Source: Terriglobia bacterium (GTDB lineage: Bacteria > Acidobacteriota > Terriglobia > JAIQFV01). Taken from it: a stretch of 64,000 nucleotides of DNA. The notes under the pieces are model-generated. The model saw only the letters and a list, made by a program, of their open reading frames with translations, was not told the origin of the DNA and did no database searches. A program made the position numbers and the translations under genes. Positions within the stretch are counted from its first letter, which is position 1. Each line of letters starts with the position of its first letter. Shown piece by piece: positions 53,030 to 61,310 of this stretch. The DNA lies in contig JAIQFV010000002.1 of assembly GCA_020073085.1 (NCBI GenBank), positions 71,586 to 135,585 on the forward strand. The letters run 5' to 3'.

Positions 53030-53738
53030 GCTGCCCGAGCGGAAAGTGGGAATTGTCGCCTGTTCTTGCGAAGAGCTGGCCGAGGGCACGGTAACGCGGC
53101 TGGCGGCGTTGAAAGTGCTTCACGAATTGCGTCCGGGTAAGACCGTGACGATTTGTTTGCCTTTGTTTCTCGCGGGCGGCGAGGGAGACCGGGCCTTCGC
53201 GCGATTTCATCCGACCATTACCCTCGACGGATGTGATCTTCGCTGCGCGGCTCGAGGAACTGAGATGCATTCGGGCAAACCTGCGGCGAGCATCGTGGTC
53301 AACGACATTGTCGCCGAGCATGGGCTGAGCAAGGTCGAAGGGCGTCGTCAACTGAATGCGTCCGGCAGAGAGGCAGTTAATCTGGCCGCCCAGCGACTCA
53401 CGGAACTGGTCGATAAGATCCTCGGCCCCCCAGCGCTCATAGTTCTCAATAATGCCGTCGCTGAGGCGGGGCCTCAACAAGCCCAGTCTGTCGGATGCAC
53501 CTGCGGATCCGGCAACCCGACCCAAAAAATCTGTATCGATGGCAAAACGGTTGAATTGCTGGCCCTGCCGCTGATCTTCAAGCATTTACATCAGATCGGA
53601 CGCAGTCCCGAAGCGGCGGCGGAGGAACTGCTGGAGGCGGTGAAAATCTACAACTCTGTACCGCCTGAACAGGAGAAGGCTTACCGCGAAGCGATGGTCC
53701 GCGAGTACGCCGCGTTCTGTCAGGAGGCGAAGCCATGA
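53022..53738 (+). CDS. DGC-motif Cys protein with C-terminal extension (second)
   Basis: 238 residues. Start ATG 53022 (AGGGGGA upstream). The N-terminal half repeats the first DGC protein: VACSCEE near the start, DGCDLRC about residue 70. The C-terminal 90 residues, beginning CTCGSG (about 160) and 'KICIDGKTVELLALPLIF', form an extra small alpha/beta domain. It looks like a related copy, so the operon carries a tandem DGC pair. Reading overlaps of 8 bases upstream and 4 bases downstream indicate one translated unit. Confidence 0.75.
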   Translation: MPRLPERKVGIVACSCEELAEGTVTRLAALKVLHELRPGKTVTICLPLFLAGGEGDRAFARFHPTITLDGCDLRCAARGTEMHSGKPAASIVVNDIVAEHGLSKVEGRRQLNASGREAVNLAAQRLTELVDKILGPPALIVLNNAVAEAGPQQAQSVGCTCGSGNPTQKICIDGKTVELLALPLIFKHLHQIGRSPEAAAEELLEAVKIYNSVPPEQEKAYREAMVREYAAFCQEAKP

Positions 53739-54208
53739 GCCGGACGGCGACTTATCACACCATGGTTCAATGGACAGGCAAGCATTGGGGCCACCTGGAA
53801 CTAGGGAATGGTCCGGAAATGAAGTTTTCCGCTCCTCCCGATGCGCAAGGCCATGCCGGAGTACTGACACCTGAAGATGCGTTCGTGGCCGCGGCGAACA
53901 CCTGCGTGATGTTGATGTTCATCTGGGCGGCGGAGCGGTTCCATCTCAACCTGCTGTCTTACGAGTGCCGCACGGAAGGCACCAAGCTGATAGAACTCGA
54001 CCGCACCGAGATTTTCACGCGTTTGCTTTTCCGGCCCGTGATTCGGGTGGCGTGTGATCCCGGCCAAAGGGAACTCATTGAGGCCAGAACACGGCGCGCG
54101 TTGCAGGCAGCACAGAAATACAGCCTGGTCGCTAATTCGGTCAAGTCCGAACTCGTTATGGATCCGGAAATCATGGTCACCGAGGGCGTCGCAGCGGAAG
54201 CTCATTGA
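53735..54208 (+). CDS. OsmC/Ohr-family protein
   Basis: 157 residues. 'GPEMKFSAPPDAQGHAGVLTPEDAFVAAANTCVMLMF' is the OsmC block with its first conserved Cys (about 49), and the second conserved position lies in the 'FRPVIRVAC' strand region (Cys about 107). OsmC/Ohr proteins use the two cysteines to reduce hydroperoxides with a dihydrolipoyl-type donor in studied members. That is notable because a lipoyl-carrier gene sits three genes upstream. Starts inside the stop of the previous gene (ATGA). Confidence 0.87.
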   Translation: MSRTATYHTMVQWTGKHWGHLELGNGPEMKFSAPPDAQGHAGVLTPEDAFVAAANTCVMLMFIWAAERFHLNLLSYECRTEGTKLIELDRTEIFTRLLFRPVIRVACDPGQRELIEARTRRALQAAQKYSLVANSVKSELVMDPEIMVTEGVAAEAH

Positions 54209-54240
54209 CACGCTGCTGAAATGAACGAGGGGGAAGTCCT

Positions 54241-55566
54241 ATGGAAAAACTCGAAGTGCCGGTCAGAACACGTGCCCTTCCGGCACGGCATTTGCCGGTT
54301 GGAATTTCCGCACGAAACAGAAAACTATGGCTGCTGGGCGCGGGCGGAATTGTTTTGGTCCTCATAATTTTCGTTCTTCTTCCGCCGAAGGTGCCCGTCA
54401 CCCAGATGTCCATAGAAACGGTGCGTGATGAAGCCGCCGGTACTGGTTTCGTCCGCGCTAAGGTCTCGATTGGAGTGGGTGCCAAGATCAACGGTGTTGT
54501 GCTGAAGGTGTACGTAGACCAAGGCGATGTGGTGAAGAAAGGCCAACTCCTGGCTGAGCTCCACAACCAGGACTTTCAAAGTCAGGTGGGACAGGCTGCG
54601 AGTCTGGCCCAGGTACAACAGGCCGCCGTCCGTTCTGCGCGAGCGAACCTTTCGGCCAGCCAGGCCCGCCTTCAGGCGAGCATCAGCGCTGCGGCCAGGT
54701 CTCAGGCAGGACTGCGACTCGCTGAAATCAGCTATCGCCGCACCAAGTCGCTGAACGACAGTGGCGTGGTTTCAAAGGAGTCCCTGGACTTCGCCGAAAC
54801 GGCCTACGATCAAGCGAAGGAGGACGTTCGGAACTCGCAATCGCTTCAGGACTCGGCACAAGAGCTGGTGAAATCGGCAGAGGCGGATGTCGCGGCTTCC
54901 GAAGAGGGAGTTGCCGGTTCCGAAGCGGGTGTCCGCCTGCAGCGCGCAAACCTGCAGTACACCATCGTTACGAGTCCGGTGGACGGGTACGTCGTTTCCC
55001 GCGACCTGGAGGAAGGAGCGACCGTCGTCCCGGGGCTTTCAATCTTCACGGTGGCTCAGGCCGGCGTCATCTGGGTGTCGGCGAACATTGACGAACGGGA
55101 AATCGACGGACTGAAGGTCGGGCAACTGGCGGCCATCACCTTGCGTTCGGCGCCAAGCCGTAAGATTCCGGGTGTAGTTGCACGCATTGCAAAGCAGGCC
55201 GACCCGGTGACTGAGGAGGTCATAGTGGATGTTGCGTTTCTTCAGCAACCCCTCGACCTGAAACTGAATGAAACAGCCGAGGTGCACATCCTGAAGTCCG
55301 AGAAAGTTGGAGTCAGGACTCTTCCCACAACGGCGATTGTGTCCGACCGGGAGGGACCGGCTGTTTGGACTGTGACGGACGGCAAGCTTCAGCTGCGCCG
55401 CGTATCGCTCGGGACCAGGGACAAGCGCGGGCTCGTCGAGGTTCTTAACGGTCTCTCGAATTCCGACGAGGTTCTTGTTCAGCCGAACCCGGCGGGCGTT
55501 CCACCCGTGCCGGGGAAGCGCGTGCGCACAAGCCAGGTGGAAACGCCCGTTGCCGGGGTGAGGTGA
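54241..55566 (+). CDS. Periplasmic adaptor (HlyD/MacA-like) of an ABC exporter
   Basis: 441 residues. One membrane segment near the N terminus (LLGAGGIVLVLIIFVLL, about 32-50). A lipoyl-like half-motif (GVVLKVYVDQGDVVKKGQLLAELHNQDF) is followed by a long alpha-helical hairpin (about 120-230) rich in Gln/Ala and then the second half-motif ('RANLQYTIVTSPVDGYVVSRD'), as in membrane-fusion proteins. Ribosome site GGGGG upstream. With the two following genes it makes a complete MacAB-like exporter, except that the outer-membrane partner is not here. Confidence 0.9.
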   Translation: MEKLEVPVRTRALPARHLPVGISARNRKLWLLGAGGIVLVLIIFVLLPPKVPVTQMSIETVRDEAAGTGFVRAKVSIGVGAKINGVVLKVYVDQGDVVKKGQLLAELHNQDFQSQVGQAASLAQVQQAAVRSARANLSASQARLQASISAAARSQAGLRLAEISYRRTKSLNDSGVVSKESLDFAETAYDQAKEDVRNSQSLQDSAQELVKSAEADVAASEEGVAGSEAGVRLQRANLQYTIVTSPVDGYVVSRDLEEGATVVPGLSIFTVAQAGVIWVSANIDEREIDGLKVGQLAAITLRSAPSRKIPGVVARIAKQADPVTEEVIVDVAFLQQPLDLKLNETAEVHILKSEKVGVRTLPTTAIVSDREGPAVWTVTDGKLQLRRVSLGTRDKRGLVEVLNGLSNSDEVLVQPNPAGVPPVPGKRVRTSQVETPVAGVR

Positions 55567-55569
55567 GCC

Positions 55570-56775
55570 GTGAATCTTGCAGTTCGTGACATTCGGCGCC
55601 ACAAGACGCGCTTTCTGCTGACTTGCATCGGGTTAGGACTTCTCCTCACCGTCGTGATGGCGATGAGCGGCATCTATCGCGGCCTGATTGGAGACGCCAT
55701 TAAGGTGGTTAAGTCGACCCCGGCCCAGATCTGGGTCGTTCAGAAAGACACGCGCGGTCCATTCGCGGAAAGCTCGCGGTTGCCGGAAGACATCGAGCAT
55801 TCCATTGCGGCTGTCAAAGGGGTCCGACGGGCGTCTCCGCTCTCGTTCCAGTACGTGCAAATTCCACGGGGAGGCAAACCCATTCGTCTGTTCCTCGTCG
55901 GGTACAAGCTCGGGGGAATTGGCGGTGCACGGGTCATCGTGGCCGGCCGCACCATCACCAAGAAACACTATGAAATCGTGACTGATCTCAAATCCGGGTA
56001 TGTGGTGGGAGATACGATCCGTCTCGGACTGGAAGATTACACGGTCGTCGGCCTCACCCGAGGAATGACGTCGCCCTCCGGAGATCCCTCCGCGTTCGTT
56101 TCCTTAGCCGACGCGCAAATCATCCAGTTTCAGCTGGACAATGACGCGATACGCAACAATCGCGAGCGGGTCGTCGCGACCTACGCGCAGTTGGCCAGCA
56201 TGAATCCCTTGATGCGCGACAAGGCGACCGCAAAGGCCTTGGCGGCCGCGGAGAATCCTCATTTCGCCAATGCCATCGTTGCGGAACTAGACGACCCTTC
56301 CAGGGCTTCCGAGGTCGCCAACTACGTCCGCCGGTGGAACCACTACCAAGTGTTCTCGGCTGACCAGGAACAGGAACTGCTTCTCAAGGGTTTCATCGAG
56401 AAATCTCAAAAACAGCTCTGGCTCTTTCGCACAATCCTTGTCATTGTTTCCGGCGTCATCATCGCCCTCATCATTTACACCCTGACCATGGACAAACTCC
56501 GTGAGATTGCGACGCTGAAGATTATTGGCGCCGCCGATCGCACAATCGTGAACATGATCCTGCAGCAGTCCCTGCTCCTGGGAATGATCGGTTTTGCCGT
56601 GGGCTACGCGCTGATTAGGCGCACTTACACGCTGTATCCGCGAACAGTGCTTCTCGAACCGCTCGACATGGCCGTCCTGTTTGCCATTGTAGTGGTCATT
56701 TGCGTACTGGCGAGCATCCTCGGGATATGGCGGGCGCTGAAGGTTGATCCGGCGACGGCACTGAGCGGGGGATAA
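55570..56775 (+). CDS. ABC transporter permease (FtsX/MacB-like)
   Basis: 401 residues from GTG 55570. A membrane segment at about 14-34, a large periplasmic domain, and three more segments after residue 285 ('LFRTILVIVSGVIIALIIYTLTM', 'LLLGMIGFAVGYAL', 'AVLFAIVVVICVLASILGIW'). Four segments are the plan of MacB-type permeases without the fused ATPase, which is encoded by the next gene. It starts four bases after the adaptor. Confidence 0.9.
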   Translation: MNLAVRDIRRHKTRFLLTCIGLGLLLTVVMAMSGIYRGLIGDAIKVVKSTPAQIWVVQKDTRGPFAESSRLPEDIEHSIAAVKGVRRASPLSFQYVQIPRGGKPIRLFLVGYKLGGIGGARVIVAGRTITKKHYEIVTDLKSGYVVGDTIRLGLEDYTVVGLTRGMTSPSGDPSAFVSLADAQIIQFQLDNDAIRNNRERVVATYAQLASMNPLMRDKATAKALAAAENPHFANAIVAELDDPSRASEVANYVRRWNHYQVFSADQEQELLLKGFIEKSQKQLWLFRTILVIVSGVIIALIIYTLTMDKLREIATLKIIGAADRTIVNMILQQSLLLGMIGFAVGYALIRRTYTLYPRTVLLEPLDMAVLFAIVVVICVLASILGIWRALKVDPATALSGG

Positions 56776-56779
56776 GCAC

Positions 56780-57457
56780 ATGGAAGTCGTACGTATTGAG
56801 AACCTGACGAAAGTTTACGGCCACGGCGACGCTCAGACGGTCGCCCTGGTGGATGCCAATCTCAGCGTGCACAAGGGCGAACTGGTCGCCCTGCTGGGGC
56901 CCAGCGGGTCCGGCAAAACGACTCTGTTGACCTCGATTTGCTGCATCAATGAACCCACGCAGGGACGAATTGAACTTGACGGAGTTTGCGTCTACGACGA
57001 CGGCTGGACGGGCGTGGACGTCCGCGCCGTTCGCCGGCAGAAGATGGGTGTCATTTTCCAGGCCTACAATCTGATCCCGTTCCTGACGGTTCTCGAGAAC
57101 GTAGTCCTCATTCTTACCTTGAACGGAATCGGGCAGGACGAAGCTCAGGGCCGGGCTCTCGACCTACTCGACTACCTGGAAATCGGCCACCGCTGGCACC
57201 ACTACCCGAGTGAAATTTCCGGAGGTGAGCAACAGCGCGTGGCGATTGCGCGTGCGCTGGCCAATAACCCCAAGGTTCTACTCGCCGACGAACCAACCGC
57301 AGCCCTGGACACCGAGCGGGGAAAGATCGTCATGACTTTGCTGCGCAAATTGAGTCGCGAGAAAGAAGCCGCCGTCATCGTCGTGACGCATGACGCGCGC
57401 ATGATCGAAGGATTCGACCGTGTCTACCACATCGCGGACGGCAGGATACAGACCTGA
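56780..57457 (+). CDS. ABC transporter ATP-binding protein (MacB/LolD type)
   Basis: 225 residues. Walker A GPSGSGKTT (about 40-48), signature SGGEQQRVAIARAL (about 145-158), Walker B 'VLLADEPTAALD'. 'KMGVIFQAYNLIPFLTVLENV' is the Q-loop region of the LolD/FtsE/MacB group. It energises the exporter of the previous two genes. Last gene of the ten-gene ars operon. Confidence 0.93.
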   Translation: MEVVRIENLTKVYGHGDAQTVALVDANLSVHKGELVALLGPSGSGKTTLLTSICCINEPTQGRIELDGVCVYDDGWTGVDVRAVRRQKMGVIFQAYNLIPFLTVLENVVLILTLNGIGQDEAQGRALDLLDYLEIGHRWHHYPSEISGGEQQRVAIARALANNPKVLLADEPTAALDTERGKIVMTLLRKLSREKEAAVIVVTHDARMIEGFDRVYHIADGRIQT

Positions 57458-57589
57458 AACCAGGACAGCCTGGTAATGGTGGCGTGAATTCCGGCGGACC
57501 CCGACACCCTCATCTATCTGAAGGTTGGGCTGAGTGACAGCGCCTGCGTCGGAACGCTTTTATTCTTTCCCTTTACCCCTTTTATTCGT
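57458..57589. other. Gap between convergent operons
   Basis: Contains a small hairpin ACCAGG-ACAG-CCTGGT (57459-57474) without a T-tract. No obvious terminator in either direction. Confidence 0.5.
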
Positions 57590-58522
57590 TCAGTCTTTGG
57601 CGGTCTCCAAAAGCGCCTTGATCATATTGTCGATCAGTGATGCGTAAGTGTGGCCTCCAGGGAGCTGTTGTATCGAAGAGGGAACTTCGATGATCTTGGC
57701 TTTGACCCTCTCCCGAAAGGCACGCTCATACTCCCGGGGGGTGTTGGGGTCGATGATCACGACCTGCACTTTAGAACGAGCCATTTGGTCGGCCAGGGCC
57801 TCGGGCGAGAGCAGCTGTCCCGGGGTACCCTTGCAGGCGATAAAAGTCGGTCCACCCATCTGTGAGAAATTCTGCCAACCGCATTGGGTGGTGAACACGC
57901 GGAGGCCCTTCAAGGGCTTCATCGCTAACTGCCACTGAGCGATCTTGTCATCAAGTTCCTTGCTGAAAGCAGCGGCGTTCGCGAGGAAAAAGGCGCGATC
58001 ACGAGGCCTCAGGTCAGTGAGCGCGGAGGCAACATTCTTTGCAATGACCGCTCCATTGTGCGGGTTGAGCCAGAAGAAGGGATCTCCGGGCATGAAGGAG
58101 ACGTCGAAGTAGTCGAAACAGCCCGAGGTGGGCACATTGATCCGCCGGGCGCCCCGCGACACGTCAATCCAAAGCGGACGCCGGGAGGGGACTCCATGCT
58201 CCTTCTGCCAAAGCTTCACGCTGTCATAAATCGCGGCAGATTCATTAAAGAAGCCTGTCCAGACGATGGCGTCGGCCTGCATCAACCGTCGTCCCACTGC
58301 CGGTTCCACCTTGAGATCTGATCTGAGGATACAACCCTGGAAAAGGCTGAACGTATCGACGTGGTCACCCCCCACGGCCCGGACGATTGCTTCGATGTCC
58401 GCCTCCGTGATCGCCACCTGAATCCTTCCTTGCGCCGCCATCAGTGGCAGGCTGGAAATGACCAGCATCCCCGTCATAGCCACAGTGACGAGAAGAACCT
58501 GACTCCAACTGAATCGACTCAT
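57590..58522 (-). CDS. ZnuA-like substrate-binding protein lacking the zinc-site histidines
   Basis: 310 residues from 58522, where GGAGGAGG lies upstream on the minus strand; the frame opens to 58549. A signal peptide is evident (LLVTVAMTGMLVISSLPLMAAQ). The fold of cluster A-I metal-binding proteins is visible: 'QADAIVWTGFF', 'GDPFFWLNPHNG' and 'VQVVIIDPNTP'. In ZnuA the ligands are His; at the corresponding places this protein has FQGC/LRSD, Phe in DPFFW and Cys in TTQCGW. Four Cys are spread through the mature protein. It may bind a soft metal or metalloid via cysteine. No permease or ATPase gene is beside it. Confidence 0.85.
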   Translation of the reverse strand: MSRFSWSQVLLVTVAMTGMLVISSLPLMAAQGRIQVAITEADIEAIVRAVGGDHVDTFSLFQGCILRSDLKVEPAVGRRLMQADAIVWTGFFNESAAIYDSVKLWQKEHGVPSRRPLWIDVSRGARRINVPTSGCFDYFDVSFMPGDPFFWLNPHNGAVIAKNVASALTDLRPRDRAFFLANAAAFSKELDDKIAQWQLAMKPLKGLRVFTTQCGWQNFSQMGGPTFIACKGTPGQLLSPEALADQMARSKVQVVIIDPNTPREYERAFRERVKAKIIEVPSSIQQLPGGHTYASLIDNMIKALLETAKD

Positions 58523-58566
58523 ACCTTTCCTCCTCCCAGGATTAAACAACGGGTTCCAAGAGCCGC

Positions 58567-58914
58567 CTAAAAGGCTGCAACTCGAAAGCCCAGTCTCCCC
58601 GCTTTCGCCCTCAATTTCCTTGCCGAAGAATCGATGACGGCGTCGATCAGGATCAGAATCCCCGGGTCCAAGAGGGAATAATGAACGCTCGTACCCTCAG
58701 ATTTCCTTCCCAGCACTGCGGCGTCGGCGAGGATCTTCAGGTGTTTACTGATATTGGGCTGTTTGGCGTTCAAGGCCTCCGCCACCTGCCCTACTGTTTT
58801 CTCGCCACTCCCGAGCAAGCGAAGAATCCTCAACCGCATGGGTGTGGCGAGAAGGCGCAATCGATTCGAAGCCTCCTCAATGAAATCCCCTGAAAAGGTA
58901 CATTGGCTCATCAT
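58567..58914 (-). CDS. ArsR-family transcriptional regulator (second)
   Basis: 115 residues. Start at 58914 (MMSQC), with GGAGGGGGG nine bases upstream; the frame opens to 58998. A winged helix follows: 'SNRLRLLATPMRLRILRLLGSGEKTV', then 'LNAKQPNISKHLKILADAAVLG'. It lacks the CxC helix of the first ArsR but has Cys at position 5. It lies between the trans-sulfuration gene and the ZnuA-like gene with gaps under 50 bases. Confidence 0.88.
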   Translation of the reverse strand: MMSQCTFSGDFIEEASNRLRLLATPMRLRILRLLGSGEKTVGQVAEALNAKQPNISKHLKILADAAVLGRKSEGTSVHYSLLDPGILILIDAVIDSSARKLRAKAGRLGFRVAAF

Positions 58915-58960
58915 TGAATTGCCCCCCTCCTCGAGATCCGACCAGCCCTTTGCCGCTCTA

Positions 58961-60199
58961 TTAAAGGCGGCTTCCTTGCGGTCCCAGGACAATTCCATTC
59001 AACGCCTGGTCCAAATCTTCCTTAATATCTTCAAAGTCCTCGCATCCGACCGAGATTCGCACTAACTCGTCGGTGATGCCTGCTTTCTGGCGCTCTTCTC
59101 TCGGAATGGAGGCGTGGGTCATCGAGGCCGGATGTTCGATCAGGGATTCCACCCCTCCGAGGGAAACCGCCAGTGTGAATAAGCGGACATGGTTCATCAC
59201 GATCTTTCCACCTTCGAGTCCCCCCGTCACACCCATGGCGATCATGGTGCCGAACCCATCCATCTGCTTCCGGGCAATTTCGTGTTGTGGATGCTCCGGC
59301 AACCCTGGATAGCTCACCCAGCGGACCTTGGGATGTTGCTTCAGGAATGGCGCAAGCTTCATGGCATTCTCCTGCGCCCGCTCGACGCGCAATGGAAGAG
59401 TTTGGACGCCCCGCAAAACGAGCCATGCCTGATGAGGATCCATCGTCCCCCCAAACAGGTTGAGCACGGGTTTGATCTGCTTATAAAGCTCGTCATCCCG
59501 TGCAATGATCATTCCCCCCACCACATCACTGTGCCCGTTGATGAACTTCGTCAGACTATGGATCACAACCTCTGCCCCGTGCTCCAATGGGCGCTGCAGG
59601 AAAGGACTCGCGAAAGTGTTATCGACAACCAGAACGGCCCCATGGCGATGGGCGATTTCGGCGGCTCCGGCAAGATCCGTGATCTTCATGGTGGGATTGG
59701 CTGGCGTTTCAATAAAGACGACCCGGGTGTTGAAGCGAATTGCGTCGGCGAGTTCCTTTAGGTCGGAGGTGTCGACAAACGTGGATTCCACGCCAAAACG
59801 TGAGAAAACTGTCTCGAGCAAGACGCGGGTCTGGCCGTACACACTCGCCGTACTGACGACATGCGCGCCCGTCGAAGTCAGGGACGCGAAGACCGTGGCT
59901 ATGGCGGCCATTCCGGTGGCGGTCGCCAACCCCTTGAATCCGTTTTCGAGAGCGCAGACATTTTCCTCGAGGGCGTTCACGGTCGGGTTTCCCATCCGGG
60001 TGTAAAAGTAACCCGGTCTCGATCCGGAGAACCGCGCTGCCCCCTCTTCGGCAGAAGGAAACGAGAATGTGGAGCTTTGAAAAATAGGGACAGAGACCTC
60101 GCCGAATTCGGAACACTTGAAATGGCCGGCATGAATGGCCTTCGTGGAGATGCGCGATGAACCTTTTTTCACTGGAGAATCTAAGATGCCAGTTTTCAT
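58961..60199 (-). CDS. PLP-dependent trans-sulfuration enzyme (cystathionine gamma-synthase/lyase or methionine gamma-lyase)
   Basis: 412 residues. 'YFYTRMGNPTVNALEENV' and 'GMAAIATVFASL' in the N-terminal half and the PLP lysine in SLTKFINGHSDVVGG (about 225) mark the Cys/Met metabolism PLP family. Substrate class cannot be decided by eye; the 'YTRMGNPT' and 'HPASMTHASIP' blocks occur in both CGS/CGL and methionine gamma-lyase. Such enzymes release or build thiols (cysteine, H2S, methanethiol). In this metal/thiol operon a thiol-generating role is plausible. It begins 20 bases after hsp20. Confidence 0.85.
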   Translation of the reverse strand: MKTGILDSPVKKGSSRISTKAIHAGHFKCSEFGEVSVPIFQSSTFSFPSAEEGAARFSGSRPGYFYTRMGNPTVNALEENVCALENGFKGLATATGMAAIATVFASLTSTGAHVVSTASVYGQTRVLLETVFSRFGVESTFVDTSDLKELADAIRFNTRVVFIETPANPTMKITDLAGAAEIAHRHGAVLVVDNTFASPFLQRPLEHGAEVVIHSLTKFINGHSDVVGGMIIARDDELYKQIKPVLNLFGGTMDPHQAWLVLRGVQTLPLRVERAQENAMKLAPFLKQHPKVRWVSYPGLPEHPQHEIARKQMDGFGTMIAMGVTGGLEGGKIVMNHVRLFTLAVSLGGVESLIEHPASMTHASIPREERQKAGITDELVRISVGCEDFEDIKEDLDQALNGIVLGPQGSRL

Positions 60200-60219
60200 T
60201 GATCGCTCCTCGTTGCAGT

Positions 60220-60684
60220 TTATTTGGCGATTTCCGCATGGATACGGAGCAGCCCGTTCTTATACTCGGCAGTGACGGTTTCCGGATCAATGTGTCGGGG
60301 GAATCGGACGGATTGCTCGATTGGGCCGTGCGTGAAACCATAGGAAATGGTCTTCGGACTTCCGGGCACATGACCTTCCGCGGATGCGGTTGAGATCAGG
60401 ATCTGATCGGGAGATGCTTGTATGTCTAATTCCGAGGGCCTGGCTCCTGCGACGTCTGCCTCGATGACGAATTGAGAGTTCAATTCAAAGAGATTGATCG
60501 CCGGATGATTCTTCTGTTCCACAAGAGAGGAGAAGGGATCTTCCGAGCGACCAACTCGTAGACTCTTCCTGGTGAGCTGTCGATCGTCAATCGCGACGGC
60601 ACTCCTGGATTCCGATCTGCTTGCTTCATCCGAAAAAGACGTGACCGTTCTGACGTTCACCCTGACTGTTGATGTGCTATTCAT
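60220..60684 (-). CDS. Small heat-shock protein (Hsp20)
   Basis: 154 residues from 60684, with GAGGAG just upstream. The alpha-crystallin domain spans about 65-150: 'FVIEADVAGARPSELDI', 'GSPKTISYGF' and 'PETVTAEYKNGLLRIHAEI'. The protein ends soon after the last strand, so the IxI C-terminal extension of many Hsp20s is missing, which may limit oligomer size. The N terminus is Ser/Arg-rich. An ATP-independent holdase in the cytoplasm. It lies in the sigma-54 operon. Confidence 0.88.
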   Translation of the reverse strand: MNSTSTVRVNVRTVTSFSDEASRSESRSAVAIDDRQLTRKSLRVGRSEDPFSSLVEQKNHPAINLFELNSQFVIEADVAGARPSELDIQASPDQILISTASAEGHVPGSPKTISYGFTHGPIEQSVRFPRHIDPETVTAEYKNGLLRIHAEIAK

Positions 60685-60755
60685 GAACATCTCCTCATTA
60701 AGCGCTTGAAAGGTCATTCAGGAATTTCTGCCATGAACCTGGAAGCCGAACCTCT

Positions 60756-61127
60756 TCAGGTGAGTTTCGGCCGGCCTTCCGGCATGGGGATGATTGGGCA
60801 AGGGCTCTGTTGCTCCCTCAAAGGATGAAAGGCGTTTTTACCAAACAGGGAAACCACGTCTGCCAGCAGCCCGGAAAAATCCGGATCCACACGGATACCC
60901 CTCCACTGCAGCAGCTGTTTCAAGTCCTTCCCGATCGCCCCGCATAACAAAACCTCCACCCGATTTGAAAGCAGGATTTGGACGCGGTCGTCCGCTCCCT
61001 GCTTCGAAAGCCACCGTTCGCCGACCTGTGAGGCCCTCTGTGCATCGACCCACCAAAAAGTGAGGTGACGACAAAAGTCGAACGTCGGGGCGACTCGGCC
61101 CTTGAACTCGGGCACAGCTAAAAGCAT
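60756..61127 (-). CDS. NifX/NifB-C-terminal-like protein (dinitrogenase iron-molybdenum cofactor domain)
   Basis: 123 residues. 'GRVAPTFDFCRHLTFW' and 'VEVLLCGAIGKDLKQLL' are the family pattern of the small NifX/NafY-like domain that binds metal-sulfur cofactor precursors. No nitrogenase genes are nearby; proteins of this kind also occur in other metal-sulfur contexts. First gene of the minus-strand operon, about 10 bases after the predicted transcription start of a sigma-54 promoter. Ribosome site GAGGAGGG overlaps the short leader. Confidence 0.82.
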   Translation of the reverse strand: MLLAVPEFKGRVAPTFDFCRHLTFWWVDAQRASQVGERWLSKQGADDRVQILLSNRVEVLLCGAIGKDLKQLLQWRGIRVDPDFSGLLADVVSLFGKNAFHPLREQQSPCPIIPMPEGRPKLT

Positions 61128-61150
61128 ATGCCCTCCTCAGCATTCTTTAA

Positions 61151-61168
61151 GGCAAGTGCGGGGCCAAT
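61151..61168 (-). promoter_or_regulatory. Sigma-54 (-24/-12) promoter
   Basis: On the minus strand the sequence reads TTGGCCCCGCACTTGCC: GG, ten bases, GC, fitting TGGCACG-N4-TTGC. It lies 25 bases upstream of the NifX-like ATG and next to a gene for a sigma-54 activator. Confidence 0.75.
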
Positions 61169-61310
61169 CCTGCAAAGGGGGGATTCTATTGATTTATCAA
61201 AGGTTAAAGACGAAAGGCAAGAAGGACAGGTTTGTAGAGGATTGCAAAATGCAGCTGTTGACGGGGGGACTGGGTCGCGACTTGCAATGTGGCTGAATCA
61301 AGAAGGGACT

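Noticed and set aside
60690-60745. Second sigma-54 promoter before hsp20
   Set aside because: TGGCAGAAATTCCTGA has the -24 GG but lacks GC at -12, so it does not meet the consensus.
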